From: Pseudoalteromonas atlantica
Lineage (GTDB): Bacteria > Pseudomonadota > Gammaproteobacteria > Enterobacterales > Alteromonadaceae
DNA: 64,000 nt
Direction of reading: 5' to 3'
Assembly: GCA_007988745.1 (NCBI GenBank)
Contig: BJUT01000003.1
Coordinates: 62,001-126,000, forward strand
Shown: positions 37,605-46,546 of the stretch, in pieces
How positions within the stretch are numbered: position 1 is the first letter of the stretch
Layout of the letters: each line of letters opens with the position of its first letter
Notes under the pieces: generated by a model
The model's database searches: none
What the model was told of the DNA's origin: nothing
The model's input: the letters and a program-made list of their open reading frames with translations, nothing else
Translations under genes and position numbers: made by a program

Positions 37605-38805
37605 TGCTGGCATTATATTTACGCTACTTGCAGTTATCACTATTTTATTTAAATGGGGTAACGTACGCGTAGTAGGCGTAACACCAGTGAGAACGTTTAC
37701 CTTTATCGCAATCTTATTTACCTCAGGCCTAGACGTTGGCCTAATCATGTTTCCATTAACCGAATTTGCAGGTTATGCAGACATAAAAGCAAGCCCAGAA
37801 TACGCGTTTGCAAACCCACTGGCTATTGAGTTTGGCTATTGGGGATTCTTGATCTGGGGATTTTACTTTCTTACGTGCTTTTATTTCTGCGTAATAGAGC
37901 CCAAAGTTAAATTTTTCGAAATTTCATGGGTTAAGTTCATTAATAACGTGGTTATTATTGGCACATGTGCCTTTACGGCTTACCTACTGCTTTCTAACTT
38001 ACCCTGGTACTTACCAGAGCTAGGCGATGGTTCGAGCGTTATACCTACCTTCTACTTTATTGTATTTGCAGCTATTTGCTTTGCTGTGTACTCAAGTACA
38101 GATATTAAATACGTGCGCTTTTTAAGTATTTCTACAACGTGGTTATTTATCGCATTAATTGCCTTTATGTGGGCAGGTGCCTTTGTCGTTGGAGACAGCG
38201 AAATGTCGGCATTTACCAATAACCTTGCTGAAATTGGTACTTACTTTGCCAATATAAATCAGTTTGTTTTACCGCTTAATGACTACCATGAATTTTATCT
38301 ATTTTGGTGGTTTGCGTGGAGCATTATGATTGGCCAATTTACGTCTCGCTTTGTAGGCGGCCTTAAAACATACCAAGTATTAGGTGCAATGTTGATATTT
38401 CCATCTATTCCGATTGCGATTTGGTTTAGCGTACTTTATCACTACCACGAAATGGGTATTTCAACAGCGGGTATTAAAAACTTTGCCATGGTATTTGTTG
38501 GGATAGTGTTTGTTATTAATTCGCTTGATTCATTAATACGCTTATACACAGATAACCTTAACTTAACGGTTAAACGTTTAGGTAAAATGAACTATATGAT
38601 ACTCAATATTGTTGCCCTTTCGTTACTAACCCTATTGTTTAAGCTTGAGTTTTTACAAATTCAATGGGTTGGCGCGTTAGTAATTGCACTGTTTTTTGGC
38701 TGTGCTGCGTTTATTGGCTACAGCAAATTTAAAACGGTTAACAATATAGACAGTTCGCCAAAAGCAAACAAAATAGATTACACAAAAATAGAAACTGTAC
38801 ATTAG
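37588..38805 (+). CDS. BCCT-like choline/betaine transporter (short form)
   Basis: 405 residues with about ten membrane segments. The block YLFWWFAWSIMIGQFTSRFV resembles the Trp-rich signature of the betaine-choline-carnitine transporter family, followed by a substrate-path region; the N-terminal WGNVRVVGVTPVRTFTF and FTSGLDVGLIMFPLTE also fit. It is shorter than typical BCCT proteins (about 500-680 residues). GGGAGGG lies a few bases upstream of ATG 37588. Position between betA and a porin gene strongly suggests choline import for betaine synthesis. Confidence 0.75.
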   Translation: MTIWLSAGIIFTLLAVITILFKWGNVRVVGVTPVRTFTFIAILFTSGLDVGLIMFPLTEFAGYADIKASPEYAFANPLAIEFGYWGFLIWGFYFLTCFYFCVIEPKVKFFEISWVKFINNVVIIGTCAFTAYLLLSNLPWYLPELGDGSSVIPTFYFIVFAAICFAVYSSTDIKYVRFLSISTTWLFIALIAFMWAGAFVVGDSEMSAFTNNLAEIGTYFANINQFVLPLNDYHEFYLFWWFAWSIMIGQFTSRFVGGLKTYQVLGAMLIFPSIPIAIWFSVLYHYHEMGISTAGIKNFAMVFVGIVFVINSLDSLIRLYTDNLNLTVKRLGKMNYMILNIVALSLLTLLFKLEFLQIQWVGALVIALFFGCAAFIGYSKFKTVNNIDSSPKANKIDYTKIETVH

Positions 38806-38814
38806 GGATCAACA

Positions 38815-39516
38815 ATGAATAACAAACTAAAACAACTAGCCGTAGCGCTACCTTTCGCACTTTTATCAACTACGGTGTCAGCTAACTGGTCAACAACCAT
38901 TACAGCAGCATCTGACTATACTTTTAACGGTGTAACACAAACTGATAGCGACCCTGCAATTCAAGCAAGCCTTGATTACGCGTTCGACAGCGGTGTGTAT
39001 GCGGGTGCATGGGCATCTAATGTAGATTTTGGTGATGACACTGATTTTGAACTTGATGCCTACCTAGGTAAATACGTGCAATTAACTGACACGGTTAGCG
39101 CTGATTACGGTATTGCTTATTACACATACCAAGGTAATAACAGCGATGGTAACTACGCCGAAGCCTACACAAAATTTGGCTATGCAAGTGAGTATGGTCA
39201 AACAGAGCTAAACTTTTGGTATAGCTGGGATTACTTTGGTACAGGCGCTGGCCATGTTATTTCTATGATTGCCCACACCTTTGAAATTGCCCCGAATCAT
39301 GCAATTCGTGCAAGCTTTGATATTTCTAATTCGCTTGATGGCGAAAAATGGGCATGGGATGTAAACCAAAAGAAATCATACAAACATTACCGCCTAGCGT
39401 ACCAAACTAGCTACGAAGGCTTTGGCATAGAGATTGCTGCTGAAGACACAAGCCTAGATTACGATTACGCTGATGAGCGTATAGTACTTGCTATATCACG
39501 CACATTCGATTTATAA
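38815..39516 (+). CDS. TorF family putative outer-membrane porin
   Basis: 233 residues with signal peptide LAVALPFALLSTTVSA and a mature protein of amphipathic beta strands: TITAASDYTFNGVTQTDSDP, AGAWASNVDFGDDTDFELDA, EAYTKFGYASEYGQTELNFW, ending in ERIVLAISRTFDL. This matches the TorF/Gcw_chp porin-like family. AGGGA lies upstream of the ATG, 9 bases after the transporter stop. As the last gene of the bet operon it probably forms the outer-membrane entry for choline; that specificity is inferred from position. Confidence 0.85.
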   Translation: MNNKLKQLAVALPFALLSTTVSANWSTTITAASDYTFNGVTQTDSDPAIQASLDYAFDSGVYAGAWASNVDFGDDTDFELDAYLGKYVQLTDTVSADYGIAYYTYQGNNSDGNYAEAYTKFGYASEYGQTELNFWYSWDYFGTGAGHVISMIAHTFEIAPNHAIRASFDISNSLDGEKWAWDVNQKKSYKHYRLAYQTSYEGFGIEIAAEDTSLDYDYADERIVLAISRTFDL

Positions 39517-39542
39517 AATTGTAGTTGTTAGATTCTACAAAC

Positions 39543-39575
39543 AAAAATGCCACTTTTAAAAGTGGCATTTTTTTT
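39543..39575 (+). terminator. Rho-independent terminator of bet operon
   Basis: AATGCCACTT-TTAA-AAGTGGCATT stem with flanking A and T runs, 27 bases after the porin stop. Confidence 0.95.
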
Positions 39576-39779
39576 ACTAAATTTTAAGGCTGTAGTCCTA
39601 AAGAACTTAGTTTTATTTAGGGGCAATTAAGCACAATATAGGGTTTAACATTTCGTGGCCTGAATAGCTGCACCAGTGAATGCTCAAGTTAATCGCTATC
39701 GGTAGTGGCAATTTAATACCATAGCCTTAGCCTAAAACCCTACATAAGCTATTAAATTACCTATAATAATATACAGGCT

Positions 39780-41687
39780 CTAACCTTCTATTTCCCAGGC
39801 GCTGGTACCCGCTGCAGATAAGTTAGCGGTATTTTTACGTAAAACTTTGTTACCCACATTGATGGATGATTGAGGGCGACTAACCAAATAGCCTTGTACA
39901 GAGCTTACTCCCATGCGTTTTACAAGTTCAAACTGCTCGATTTCTTCTACGCCCTCTGCCACTATTTTAAGTCCTAACTTTTGACCTAATTCGCTAATCG
40001 TATTAAGGATGTCATTGTACTTTGGACTTTTATCGGCTTGAGAGATAAACGAGCGATCTATTTTTATTACATCAATGGGCAAATCAGCCAATGTGCTTAA
40101 TGAGCTAAAGCCAGTACCAAAATCGTCAATAGCAATTGTCACACCTTCTGCACGAAGCCGCTCAAGCTCTTCAATCATACTTTTACTGGCTTTAATAAAC
40201 GTAGACTCAGTTATTTCTAGCATTAAAGAATGCGATGGTAGCCCTGTGTTTTTTAGGTTTTTCATTATCCAATCGTACACTGAGCGGTGTTTTAGTTGCA
40301 CACCCGATACATTAACCGAAATTTTTACTTTGCGCATACCGGCATTATGCCATGCCGCCATTTGCCTACACGACTCATGCATAATCCAATCGCCGAGCTC
40401 TAAAATAAGGTTAGACTCTTCGGCAATAGGTATAAACTCCGCCGGTGAAATCATCCCTTCTATAGGGTGATCCCAGCGTGTAAGCGCTTCAAAATAATCT
40501 ATCATGCAATCTTCTACATGCACGATAGGTTGAAAAGATAAGTAAAAGTCTTTACACGCAACCGCTAAACGCAACTCTTCTAATAAATAGTGATAGCGGC
40601 GCATTTTATTACCCATCTCTGGGGAGTACACTTTAAAAATGCCTTTACCATCGCTTTTTGCACGGTACATTGCCACATCGGCCAATTGCAATAATGCTTG
40701 TGGGGTTGATGCGCTCTCTGGGTACGCCGCTATACCAATACTGGCGCTAATTTTTATTATTTTATTACCTAGTACAAAGTCTTTTTCAAGTTCACTGAGT
40801 ACGTGCTTAGCAATATCGACCACTTTATTATCGGTATCTACCGACTCAATAAAAATTGAAAATTCGTCACCGCCTAAACGAGATAAATTTTGCTCTAACT
40901 GATTCGCCTCGTTAATATTACTTAACTTATGATGGCGTAATACGTTGGCTAAGCGCGTAGCAACCTGTACCAAAATTTCATCACCAAAGCTGTGGCCAAA
41001 CGAGTCATTTACCTGTTTAAACCCATCTAGGTCAATAAACAATAAGGCGCATTTAAGCTGCTCTTCGTCAGTAAAATTTATTTGCCTATCTATATGCTCA
41101 ATATAAGCATGGCGGTCAATGAGCAAGGTTAGTTTATCTTGGCAGATACTTGTTTGTGTTTGCTTTAAATAATTAGCAACATGGGTATTTAAATTGTTTA
41201 TTGACTGGCTTAAATTGCCCAGCCCTGACGGGTTGTCGTGTTGGGGTTGTAGGTTAAAGGCAACAAGCAATTGATTAGCGTTGTTATTCAGTTGTGCAAT
41301 TTGATGCTGATAAGAGATTTTTTTACGCTCTTTACGAATAATTGTAAAGCCAACAAACAATACCATACACACCAATATAAAGTTTATTGGCGACGTTAGC
41401 GTCATTAAAATAAGCTTTGTTGCGTTTGCAGCGATAAATTCCGTGTCGGTAGTTTTAACTAACAAAAAATCGGCAGAAGGCTGGTGTATTAAATAGTGCC
41501 CATTGAGCATAGGGTTATACCAAGGCGCCATTTCGAGCGTTGTATCTACAATATCAAAGTGGCGTAAATCTATATCAGGGTTGAATAAATTAATGCGGTT
41601 AATCTGGTTTGTTAGTTCGATGTTTAAACAAAAGCAAAACAAGATAAATACAAAAAAAATGCCGCCTAAGGGTTTAAATTTATTCAT
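39780..41687 (-). CDS. GGDEF-EAL c-di-GMP enzyme with periplasmic sensor part
   Basis: 635 residues. Two membrane helices (about 8-25 and 93-115) flank a periplasmic segment of about 65 residues. The GGDEF domain has RLGGDEFSIFIES, with LLFIDLDGFKQVNDSFGH before it, so diguanylate cyclase activity is possible. The EAL domain keeps FEALTRWDHP, the metal-binding VTIAIDDFGTGFSSLSTL and EGVEEIEQFE, so phosphodiesterase activity is likely. The start is ATG 41687 preceded by GGA; a TTG at 41693 is an unlikely alternative. Monocistronic. Confidence 0.92.
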   Translation of the reverse strand: MNKFKPLGGIFFVFILFCFCLNIELTNQINRINLFNPDIDLRHFDIVDTTLEMAPWYNPMLNGHYLIHQPSADFLLVKTTDTEFIAANATKLILMTLTSPINFILVCMVLFVGFTIIRKERKKISYQHQIAQLNNNANQLLVAFNLQPQHDNPSGLGNLSQSINNLNTHVANYLKQTQTSICQDKLTLLIDRHAYIEHIDRQINFTDEEQLKCALLFIDLDGFKQVNDSFGHSFGDEILVQVATRLANVLRHHKLSNINEANQLEQNLSRLGGDEFSIFIESVDTDNKVVDIAKHVLSELEKDFVLGNKIIKISASIGIAAYPESASTPQALLQLADVAMYRAKSDGKGIFKVYSPEMGNKMRRYHYLLEELRLAVACKDFYLSFQPIVHVEDCMIDYFEALTRWDHPIEGMISPAEFIPIAEESNLILELGDWIMHESCRQMAAWHNAGMRKVKISVNVSGVQLKHRSVYDWIMKNLKNTGLPSHSLMLEITESTFIKASKSMIEELERLRAEGVTIAIDDFGTGFSSLSTLADLPIDVIKIDRSFISQADKSPKYNDILNTISELGQKLGLKIVAEGVEEIEQFELVKRMGVSSVQGYLVSRPQSSINVGNKVLRKNTANLSAAGTSAWEIEG

Positions 41688-41910
41688 CAACAAAATCCAT
41701 CTAAATTACTTATCCTATAAACCCGTTACTAAAGGACGATTATATCGCCTGTTTTTAGTACTAAGCAAGCCATAGCACAGTCCTTATTCATTAAAATTTT
41801 TAGAACTGTACTCAAAAAGAATAAATTAATGCTTAATAATTAACTAATTATAGAGTGTGATGAATAAAAATAAACCACTTTGTTAAAGTTACATATTTTG
41901 GCTTAACAAC

Positions 41911-44163
41911 TTATAGCTGCCATGCATAGCTCACTTTTGTAAAAAATGTACGTTGATCTCTCTCAACGTGTTTTAGAAAATCGTCTTGATAGCTTTTATC
42001 TGAGTAGCCTAAATAAAATAATGTTTGAGCATTAATTTTGTACGAGTAAACTAATTGGCTGCCATAGTCTTTATTAATGTGGCTAACTTGGTAGTAGTAG
42101 GCGTCTTTATTTCTATCAACGTCTTCAAATTGCAATATAAGCTTGAGCATAGCGCGCATGCTAAATTTATAATAAAGCCTAAAATCTAATAAGTTAGCAG
42201 TATAAACTCGCTCCCCTTGAGGGTTATCTAAAACGCTGTAGTTATGCGTAGCGTCTACTTGCCAATGATCGTTTATATCCCACGTAACTTGCGTTTGCGT
42301 AGCATACGAATCGCCAATTTGCTCATTGGCGTAATCAATGCGGCTGCCATACTCACCATAAAACGAAAGCCATATATTATTTTTAGGTTTAAAGCCCGTA
42401 TAAACAAAGCCAATATTTTGATTATAAAAAGCATCATTATAGTTTTCATAACGATGCAGTAAGCCAATTTCAAAAATAGACTGCTTTTGCCCTTTTAATG
42501 TTATAAACCCTTGGTATTCTTCTTCAAGTAGGTCGCCATTTTGCGCCCATGTTTTATCCCAATCAGCCTCATAAGACCATGACGTTAATAAACCAGATTC
42601 ATCTGCATACCAGGTTTGTCCGCCCCCAAAGCCTACGTTCTCATAATCTACTTTTTCTTGATAACCTAAGTCAGTGCGATAGTCTTTACCTATGTTTTCG
42701 TAGCTGGCAAACAAATTGTAGTCACGTTTATCACGGGTAAACTCTATAGCGTACGCTTCATCAGATTGAGTTTTAGATAAGTTATAGTTACTTGTTAAAA
42801 AATCAGAGTTTTTAGAATCTGTTGTAGCTACCTGGTAGGTCAGCAGATCTGATTGATTAAACCAATAGCTGCCATCGACAGAAAGCACTGTATTGTAGTA
42901 ATCATCGCTTTCGCGGAGGGTCGTACTTAGCCCTATAGTGCCTTGTTGGCCAATATCGTATTGATAACGCGCCGCTGCTGCATGGGTTTTATCCTCTAAA
43001 ATTGCAAAACCAGAGCCTTGATTTGTTGGCAATAAAATATTGCTATTATTGTCATCGGCATACATAAATGCATAGCTATGTTGCCCTGTTTTACCTGTTA
43101 ATTTTGCCCCTACTTCAGGCTCTGCAATAGTGCGGGTATACAATAGTTCAAATAAACTGCTTTTAAAGTAAGATGCGCCATCTAAAAAAAATGGTCGCTT
43201 TTCTGCATAATAAATTGAGTACGTGGTATTTACATCAAGGGCTAACGCATCACTTTCTATTTGCGAAAAATCTGGGTTTATAGTGGCATTAATTACCGCA
43301 TCTTGTGTAACCCCCCAGCGTAAATCAAGGCCAGCTTCGGTGTCTATATCACCATTATCCCACTGTCCTGGCAAGGTAGCTTTTGAATCATTTCTGAGCG
43401 CCGTAAGTGTTGGCGTTAGTTGCAGATTTTTACTGGCTTTTATATTTTTAAAACCATTTAATTTATCAAACTGACATAAACTGCATTTTATATCTCGGTC
43501 AAACCCCATATTTGAAAGCTGATACAGTACATCACGTTGGTAATTTCGCATAAGGGCAAAGCCCCATGTTAAATCTGTTTTATTTTCAGGAAATCTTAGC
43601 GCTTTAAAAGGTATACGCATTTCAACCACAAACCCTTGGTCGGTAATTTGCCCTGCGCTATCCCATATTGCATCCCAAGACGGGTCTGATTGCCAGCCAT
43701 CGGTGTCACTCATCCGCGTATCACCTTGCGCACCCAATGGATTTACATAAAATTCGTAAGCTGAACGTTCGTCGTTAAAAGTGTCAATAATTAAAATAAC
43801 CGTATCATCTTGCCAAAGCGTATCTCTGTCACGTAGAGAAGCTGTTATTTCGCTCGGCTGTGGATCTTCGGCTACAAAAGCAACATATAAGTTGCTGCCA
43901 TCTTCATACATGTAAGCATCAGTTTTAACCGGTGGGGCGCCCTTTTCGTTAGGCTCATCTTGAAATGCTATAGGAACTAAAGTGGCATTTTGCCAGTGGG
44001 GCTCATCAAGTACGCCATCTACAGTAATATCTGCATTTATATGTTCAAGAGAATGCTGCTGTTTTTCACTGGCGTAAAGGTGGTTAGAAAATAAAAGTGC
44101 TAATAAGAAGGGGAATAAAGCACTGCATTGTTTTTTTATAATTATTAAGTACTGCATAAACAT
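41911..44163 (-). CDS. DUF5916 / CBM9-like outer-membrane protein
   Basis: 750 residues with signal peptide (CSALFPFLLALLFSNHLYA). Residues about 40-225 form a CBM9-like domain: ITVDGVLDEPHWQNA, LYVAFVAEDPQPSE, LWQDDTVILIIDTFND and VEMRIPFKALRFPE. The rest fits DUF5916: a long run of alternating beta strands such as LDLRWGVTQDAVINATINPD, DFSQIESDALALDVNTTY and YYAEKRPFFLDGASYF, ending in SYAWQL, probably a beta barrel. Members are common in marine bacteria, often near peptidase or glycan genes, but their function is open. No partner gene here. Confidence 0.82.
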   Translation of the reverse strand: MFMQYLIIIKKQCSALFPFLLALLFSNHLYASEKQQHSLEHINADITVDGVLDEPHWQNATLVPIAFQDEPNEKGAPPVKTDAYMYEDGSNLYVAFVAEDPQPSEITASLRDRDTLWQDDTVILIIDTFNDERSAYEFYVNPLGAQGDTRMSDTDGWQSDPSWDAIWDSAGQITDQGFVVEMRIPFKALRFPENKTDLTWGFALMRNYQRDVLYQLSNMGFDRDIKCSLCQFDKLNGFKNIKASKNLQLTPTLTALRNDSKATLPGQWDNGDIDTEAGLDLRWGVTQDAVINATINPDFSQIESDALALDVNTTYSIYYAEKRPFFLDGASYFKSSLFELLYTRTIAEPEVGAKLTGKTGQHSYAFMYADDNNSNILLPTNQGSGFAILEDKTHAAAARYQYDIGQQGTIGLSTTLRESDDYYNTVLSVDGSYWFNQSDLLTYQVATTDSKNSDFLTSNYNLSKTQSDEAYAIEFTRDKRDYNLFASYENIGKDYRTDLGYQEKVDYENVGFGGGQTWYADESGLLTSWSYEADWDKTWAQNGDLLEEEYQGFITLKGQKQSIFEIGLLHRYENYNDAFYNQNIGFVYTGFKPKNNIWLSFYGEYGSRIDYANEQIGDSYATQTQVTWDINDHWQVDATHNYSVLDNPQGERVYTANLLDFRLYYKFSMRAMLKLILQFEDVDRNKDAYYYQVSHINKDYGSQLVYSYKINAQTLFYLGYSDKSYQDDFLKHVERDQRTFFTKVSYAWQL

Positions 44164-44297
44164 CCATTTAGACGTGTTTACCCTTAAAAGGTAAACTTAT
44201 TTATGCAGTGTAATTTAAGTCAGTACATTTGTTAATAGTTTGATACTAAAAACAATGGCTTTTTTAACTAATTAATATTAAAGGCTTAATTTAAAAG

Positions 44298-44621
44298 CTA
44301 GGTTTCAATTAATTTAAGCTTATTAGCCACGCCATTCCAACTATCGGCATCAGCAGGCGCTGGTTTTACCTCAACAATGCGTGGCCACACCAATGCAAGC
44401 TCAGCATTAAGCTCGGTAAACTCTTTTTGGTCTTCTGGCAGCTCATCTTCTTGGTAAATTGCTTCAGCTGGGCACTCTGGTACGCATAATCCACAATCTA
44501 TGCAATCAATAGGGCTTATTGCTAAAAAGTTAGGGCCTTCGTAAAAGGCATCTGCAGGGCACACTGCCACACAATCTGTGTATTTACACTTAATACAGTT
44601 TTCGGTGACCACAAACGCCAT
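44298..44621 (-). CDS. fdxA: Seven-iron ferredoxin (FdxA type)
   Basis: 107 residues, matching Azotobacter ferredoxin I in length. Cys9, Cys17 and Cys50 fit the 3Fe-4S cluster and Cys21, Cys40, Cys43 and Cys46 the 4Fe-4S cluster; Cys12 matches the extra cysteine of the family. Key blocks are [18 protein letters not shown] and [14 protein letters not shown] soluble electron carrier. Divergent from the flavoprotein gene, with 192 bases between starts, which hints at a redox pair without proving it. Confidence 0.93.
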   Translation of the reverse strand: MAFVVTENCIKCKYTDCVAVCPADAFYEGPNFLAISPIDCIDCGLCVPECPAEAIYQEDELPEDQKEFTELNAELALVWPRIVEVKPAPADADSWNGVANKLKLIET

Positions 44622-44766
44622 AATAGTTTAAACCTAGTAATTAATTATCTAAAGCGAGGATCATACCCAACCCCATTAAAAACACAATAAATATGTGCCA
44701 TCTGCGGTCAATTTAACGTAATATATGCGCCCTTAATGTATAGCCATTACGTGCCCTACACTTCTT

Positions 44767-44791
44767 ATTGTGAGCGGATAATATTACCGCT
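44767..44791. promoter_or_regulatory. Dyad before the flavoprotein gene, resembling half of the lac operator
   Basis: AGCGG-A-TAATATTA-CCGCT (44773-44791) is an imperfect inverted repeat ending 22 bases before the ATG at 44814. Its left part, ATTGTGAGCGGATAA (44767-44781), equals 15 bases of E. coli lac operator O1. This could be a site for a LacI-type or other regulator, or chance. Confidence 0.35.
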
Positions 44792-44813
44792 AAGACACCT
44801 AAAAGAGATAACA

Positions 44814-46421
44814 ATGATACGTTTAACCGAAATAAAGCTGCCGCTTGATCATAACGAAGACGCTATAGGCCAAGCCATAGTTGATAAACTAAAAATACAG
44901 CCAGCGCAGCTACACAGCTACAATGTGTTTAAACGTGGGTACGATGCACGTAAAAAAACGGCTATTTTACTTATTTATACCCTCGATATTGAAGTAGATA
45001 ACGAAGAAGCGCTGTTAAACGCATTTGCAAAAGATCAGCACGTAAAACCTGCCCCTGATACCTCATACAAATTTGTTGCCCAAGCCCCCGCTAACCTTAC
45101 TGAGCGCCCTGTAGTAATTGGCTTTGGCCCGTGTGGATTATTTGCGGGCTTAGTGCTGGCTCAAATGGGTTTTAACCCTATTATTTTAGAGCGCGGTAAA
45201 GAAGTACGCGAACGTACCAAAGACACCTTTGGCTTTTGGCGTAAACGTACCCTTAATACAGAGTCTAATGTGCAGTTTGGCGAGGGTGGCGCAGGTACAT
45301 TTTCAGACGGTAAACTATACAGCCAAGTAAAAGATCCAAAACATTACGGGCGTAAAGTTATCACCGAATTTGTAGAAGCCGGCGCACCAGATGAAATTTT
45401 ATACGTAAGTAAGCCACACATTGGTACGTTTAAACTTGTTACCATGATTGAAAAAATGCGCGCACGTATTATTGAACTTGGCGGCGAAATCCGCTTTAGT
45501 ACCCGCGTAGACGACATTCATATAGATGATGGACAAGTAACTGGCTTAACGCTTTCAAACGGTGAAAAGCTCAATACCCGCCATGTAGTACTTGCTGTGG
45601 GACATAGCGCCCGTGATACCTTTAAAATGATTCACGATAAAGGCATTTACGTAGAAGCAAAACCGTTTTCTGTGGGCTTTAGAATCGAGCACAAGCAATC
45701 GATGATTGATGAGTGTCGTTTTGGGCCTAACGCGGGTAACCCCATTTTAGGCTCTGCTGATTATAAACTCGTTCACCATTGTGATAATGGCCGCACAGTT
45801 TACAGCTTTTGTATGTGCCCAGGAGGGACTGTTGTAGCCGCCACCTCTGAAGAAGGCCGCGTAGTAACAAACGGTATGAGCCAATACTCTCGTAGTGAGC
45901 GCAATGCAAATAGTGCCATTGTAGTAGGTATTACACCTGAAAAAGACTTCCCTGGTCACCCGCTTGCCGGCATTGATTTGCAACGTAAACTAGAAGAGCA
46001 AGCCTATGCATTAGGCGGCAGCAACTACGATGCACCAGCACAGTTAATTGGCGACTTTTTAAAAGGAAAAGCATCGGGCGATTTAGGTGATGTACAACCA
46101 TCGTTTACACCAGGAATAAAACTCACCGATTTAGCAAATGTACTCCCGCAGTTTGCTATCGATGCAATACGCGAAGCCATTCCAGCCTTTAATAAGCAAA
46201 TTCGTGGTTTTTCTACAAACGACGGATTATTAACAGGGGTAGAAACCCGTACATCATCGCCGATTAGTATCAAACGCGATAAAAGCTTCCAAAGCATAAA
46301 TACTAAAGGTTTATACCCAGCGGGTGAAGGCGCAGGTTACGCAGGTGGTATTTTATCTGCAGGTATTGATGGTATTAAAGCAGCTGAAGCCGTTGCACTC
46401 TCAATGTTAGAAAACGCTTAA
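44814..46421 (+). CDS. FAD-dependent oxidoreductase, COG2509 family
   Basis: 535 residues. After an N-terminal alpha/beta domain of about 90 residues (MIRLTEIKLPLDHNEDAIGQ) comes an FAD-binding Rossmann fold VVIGFGPCGLFAGLVLAQMG, then NVQFGEGGAGTFSDGKLY and the C-terminal FAD closure GEGAGYAGGILSAGIDGIKA. These are features of the COG2509 group of uncharacterised flavin dehydrogenases. AGAG precedes ATG 44814; a longer reading from 44736 would run through the promoter and the dyad. Substrate unknown; the nearby ferredoxin gene is divergent. Confidence 0.85.
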   Translation: MIRLTEIKLPLDHNEDAIGQAIVDKLKIQPAQLHSYNVFKRGYDARKKTAILLIYTLDIEVDNEEALLNAFAKDQHVKPAPDTSYKFVAQAPANLTERPVVIGFGPCGLFAGLVLAQMGFNPIILERGKEVRERTKDTFGFWRKRTLNTESNVQFGEGGAGTFSDGKLYSQVKDPKHYGRKVITEFVEAGAPDEILYVSKPHIGTFKLVTMIEKMRARIIELGGEIRFSTRVDDIHIDDGQVTGLTLSNGEKLNTRHVVLAVGHSARDTFKMIHDKGIYVEAKPFSVGFRIEHKQSMIDECRFGPNAGNPILGSADYKLVHHCDNGRTVYSFCMCPGGTVVAATSEEGRVVTNGMSQYSRSERNANSAIVVGITPEKDFPGHPLAGIDLQRKLEEQAYALGGSNYDAPAQLIGDFLKGKASGDLGDVQPSFTPGIKLTDLANVLPQFAIDAIREAIPAFNKQIRGFSTNDGLLTGVETRTSSPISIKRDKSFQSINTKGLYPAGEGAGYAGGILSAGIDGIKAAEAVALSMLENA

Positions 46422-46440
46422 CCCTTTTAAGTTATTAATC

Positions 46441-46467
46441 AAAAACCTCACTTAGTGAGGTTTTTTT
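46441..46467 (+). terminator. Terminator after flavoprotein gene
   Basis: AACCTCAC-TTA-GTGAGGTT stem followed by seven T residues, 20 bases after the stop. Confidence 0.92.
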
Positions 46468-46494
46468 GTTTAAACCTTGAGCTAAATTGAGGCA

Positions 46495-46526
46495 CAAAAA
46501 AACCTGAGTAAACCTCAGGTTTTTTA
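46495..46526 (-). terminator. Terminator after helicase gene (bidirectional shape)
   Basis: AACCTGAG-TAAAC-CTCAGGTT with an A run on the left and a T run on the right, so it can end transcription from either side. It lies 21 bases beyond the helicase stop codon. Confidence 0.88.
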
Positions 46527-46546
46527 TAAATGCTAAATTTTTAAGC

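Noticed and set aside
40075..40470. 131-codon antisense ORF inside the GGDEF-EAL gene
   Set aside because: Serine-rich antisense reading of a conserved EAL domain; no independent support.
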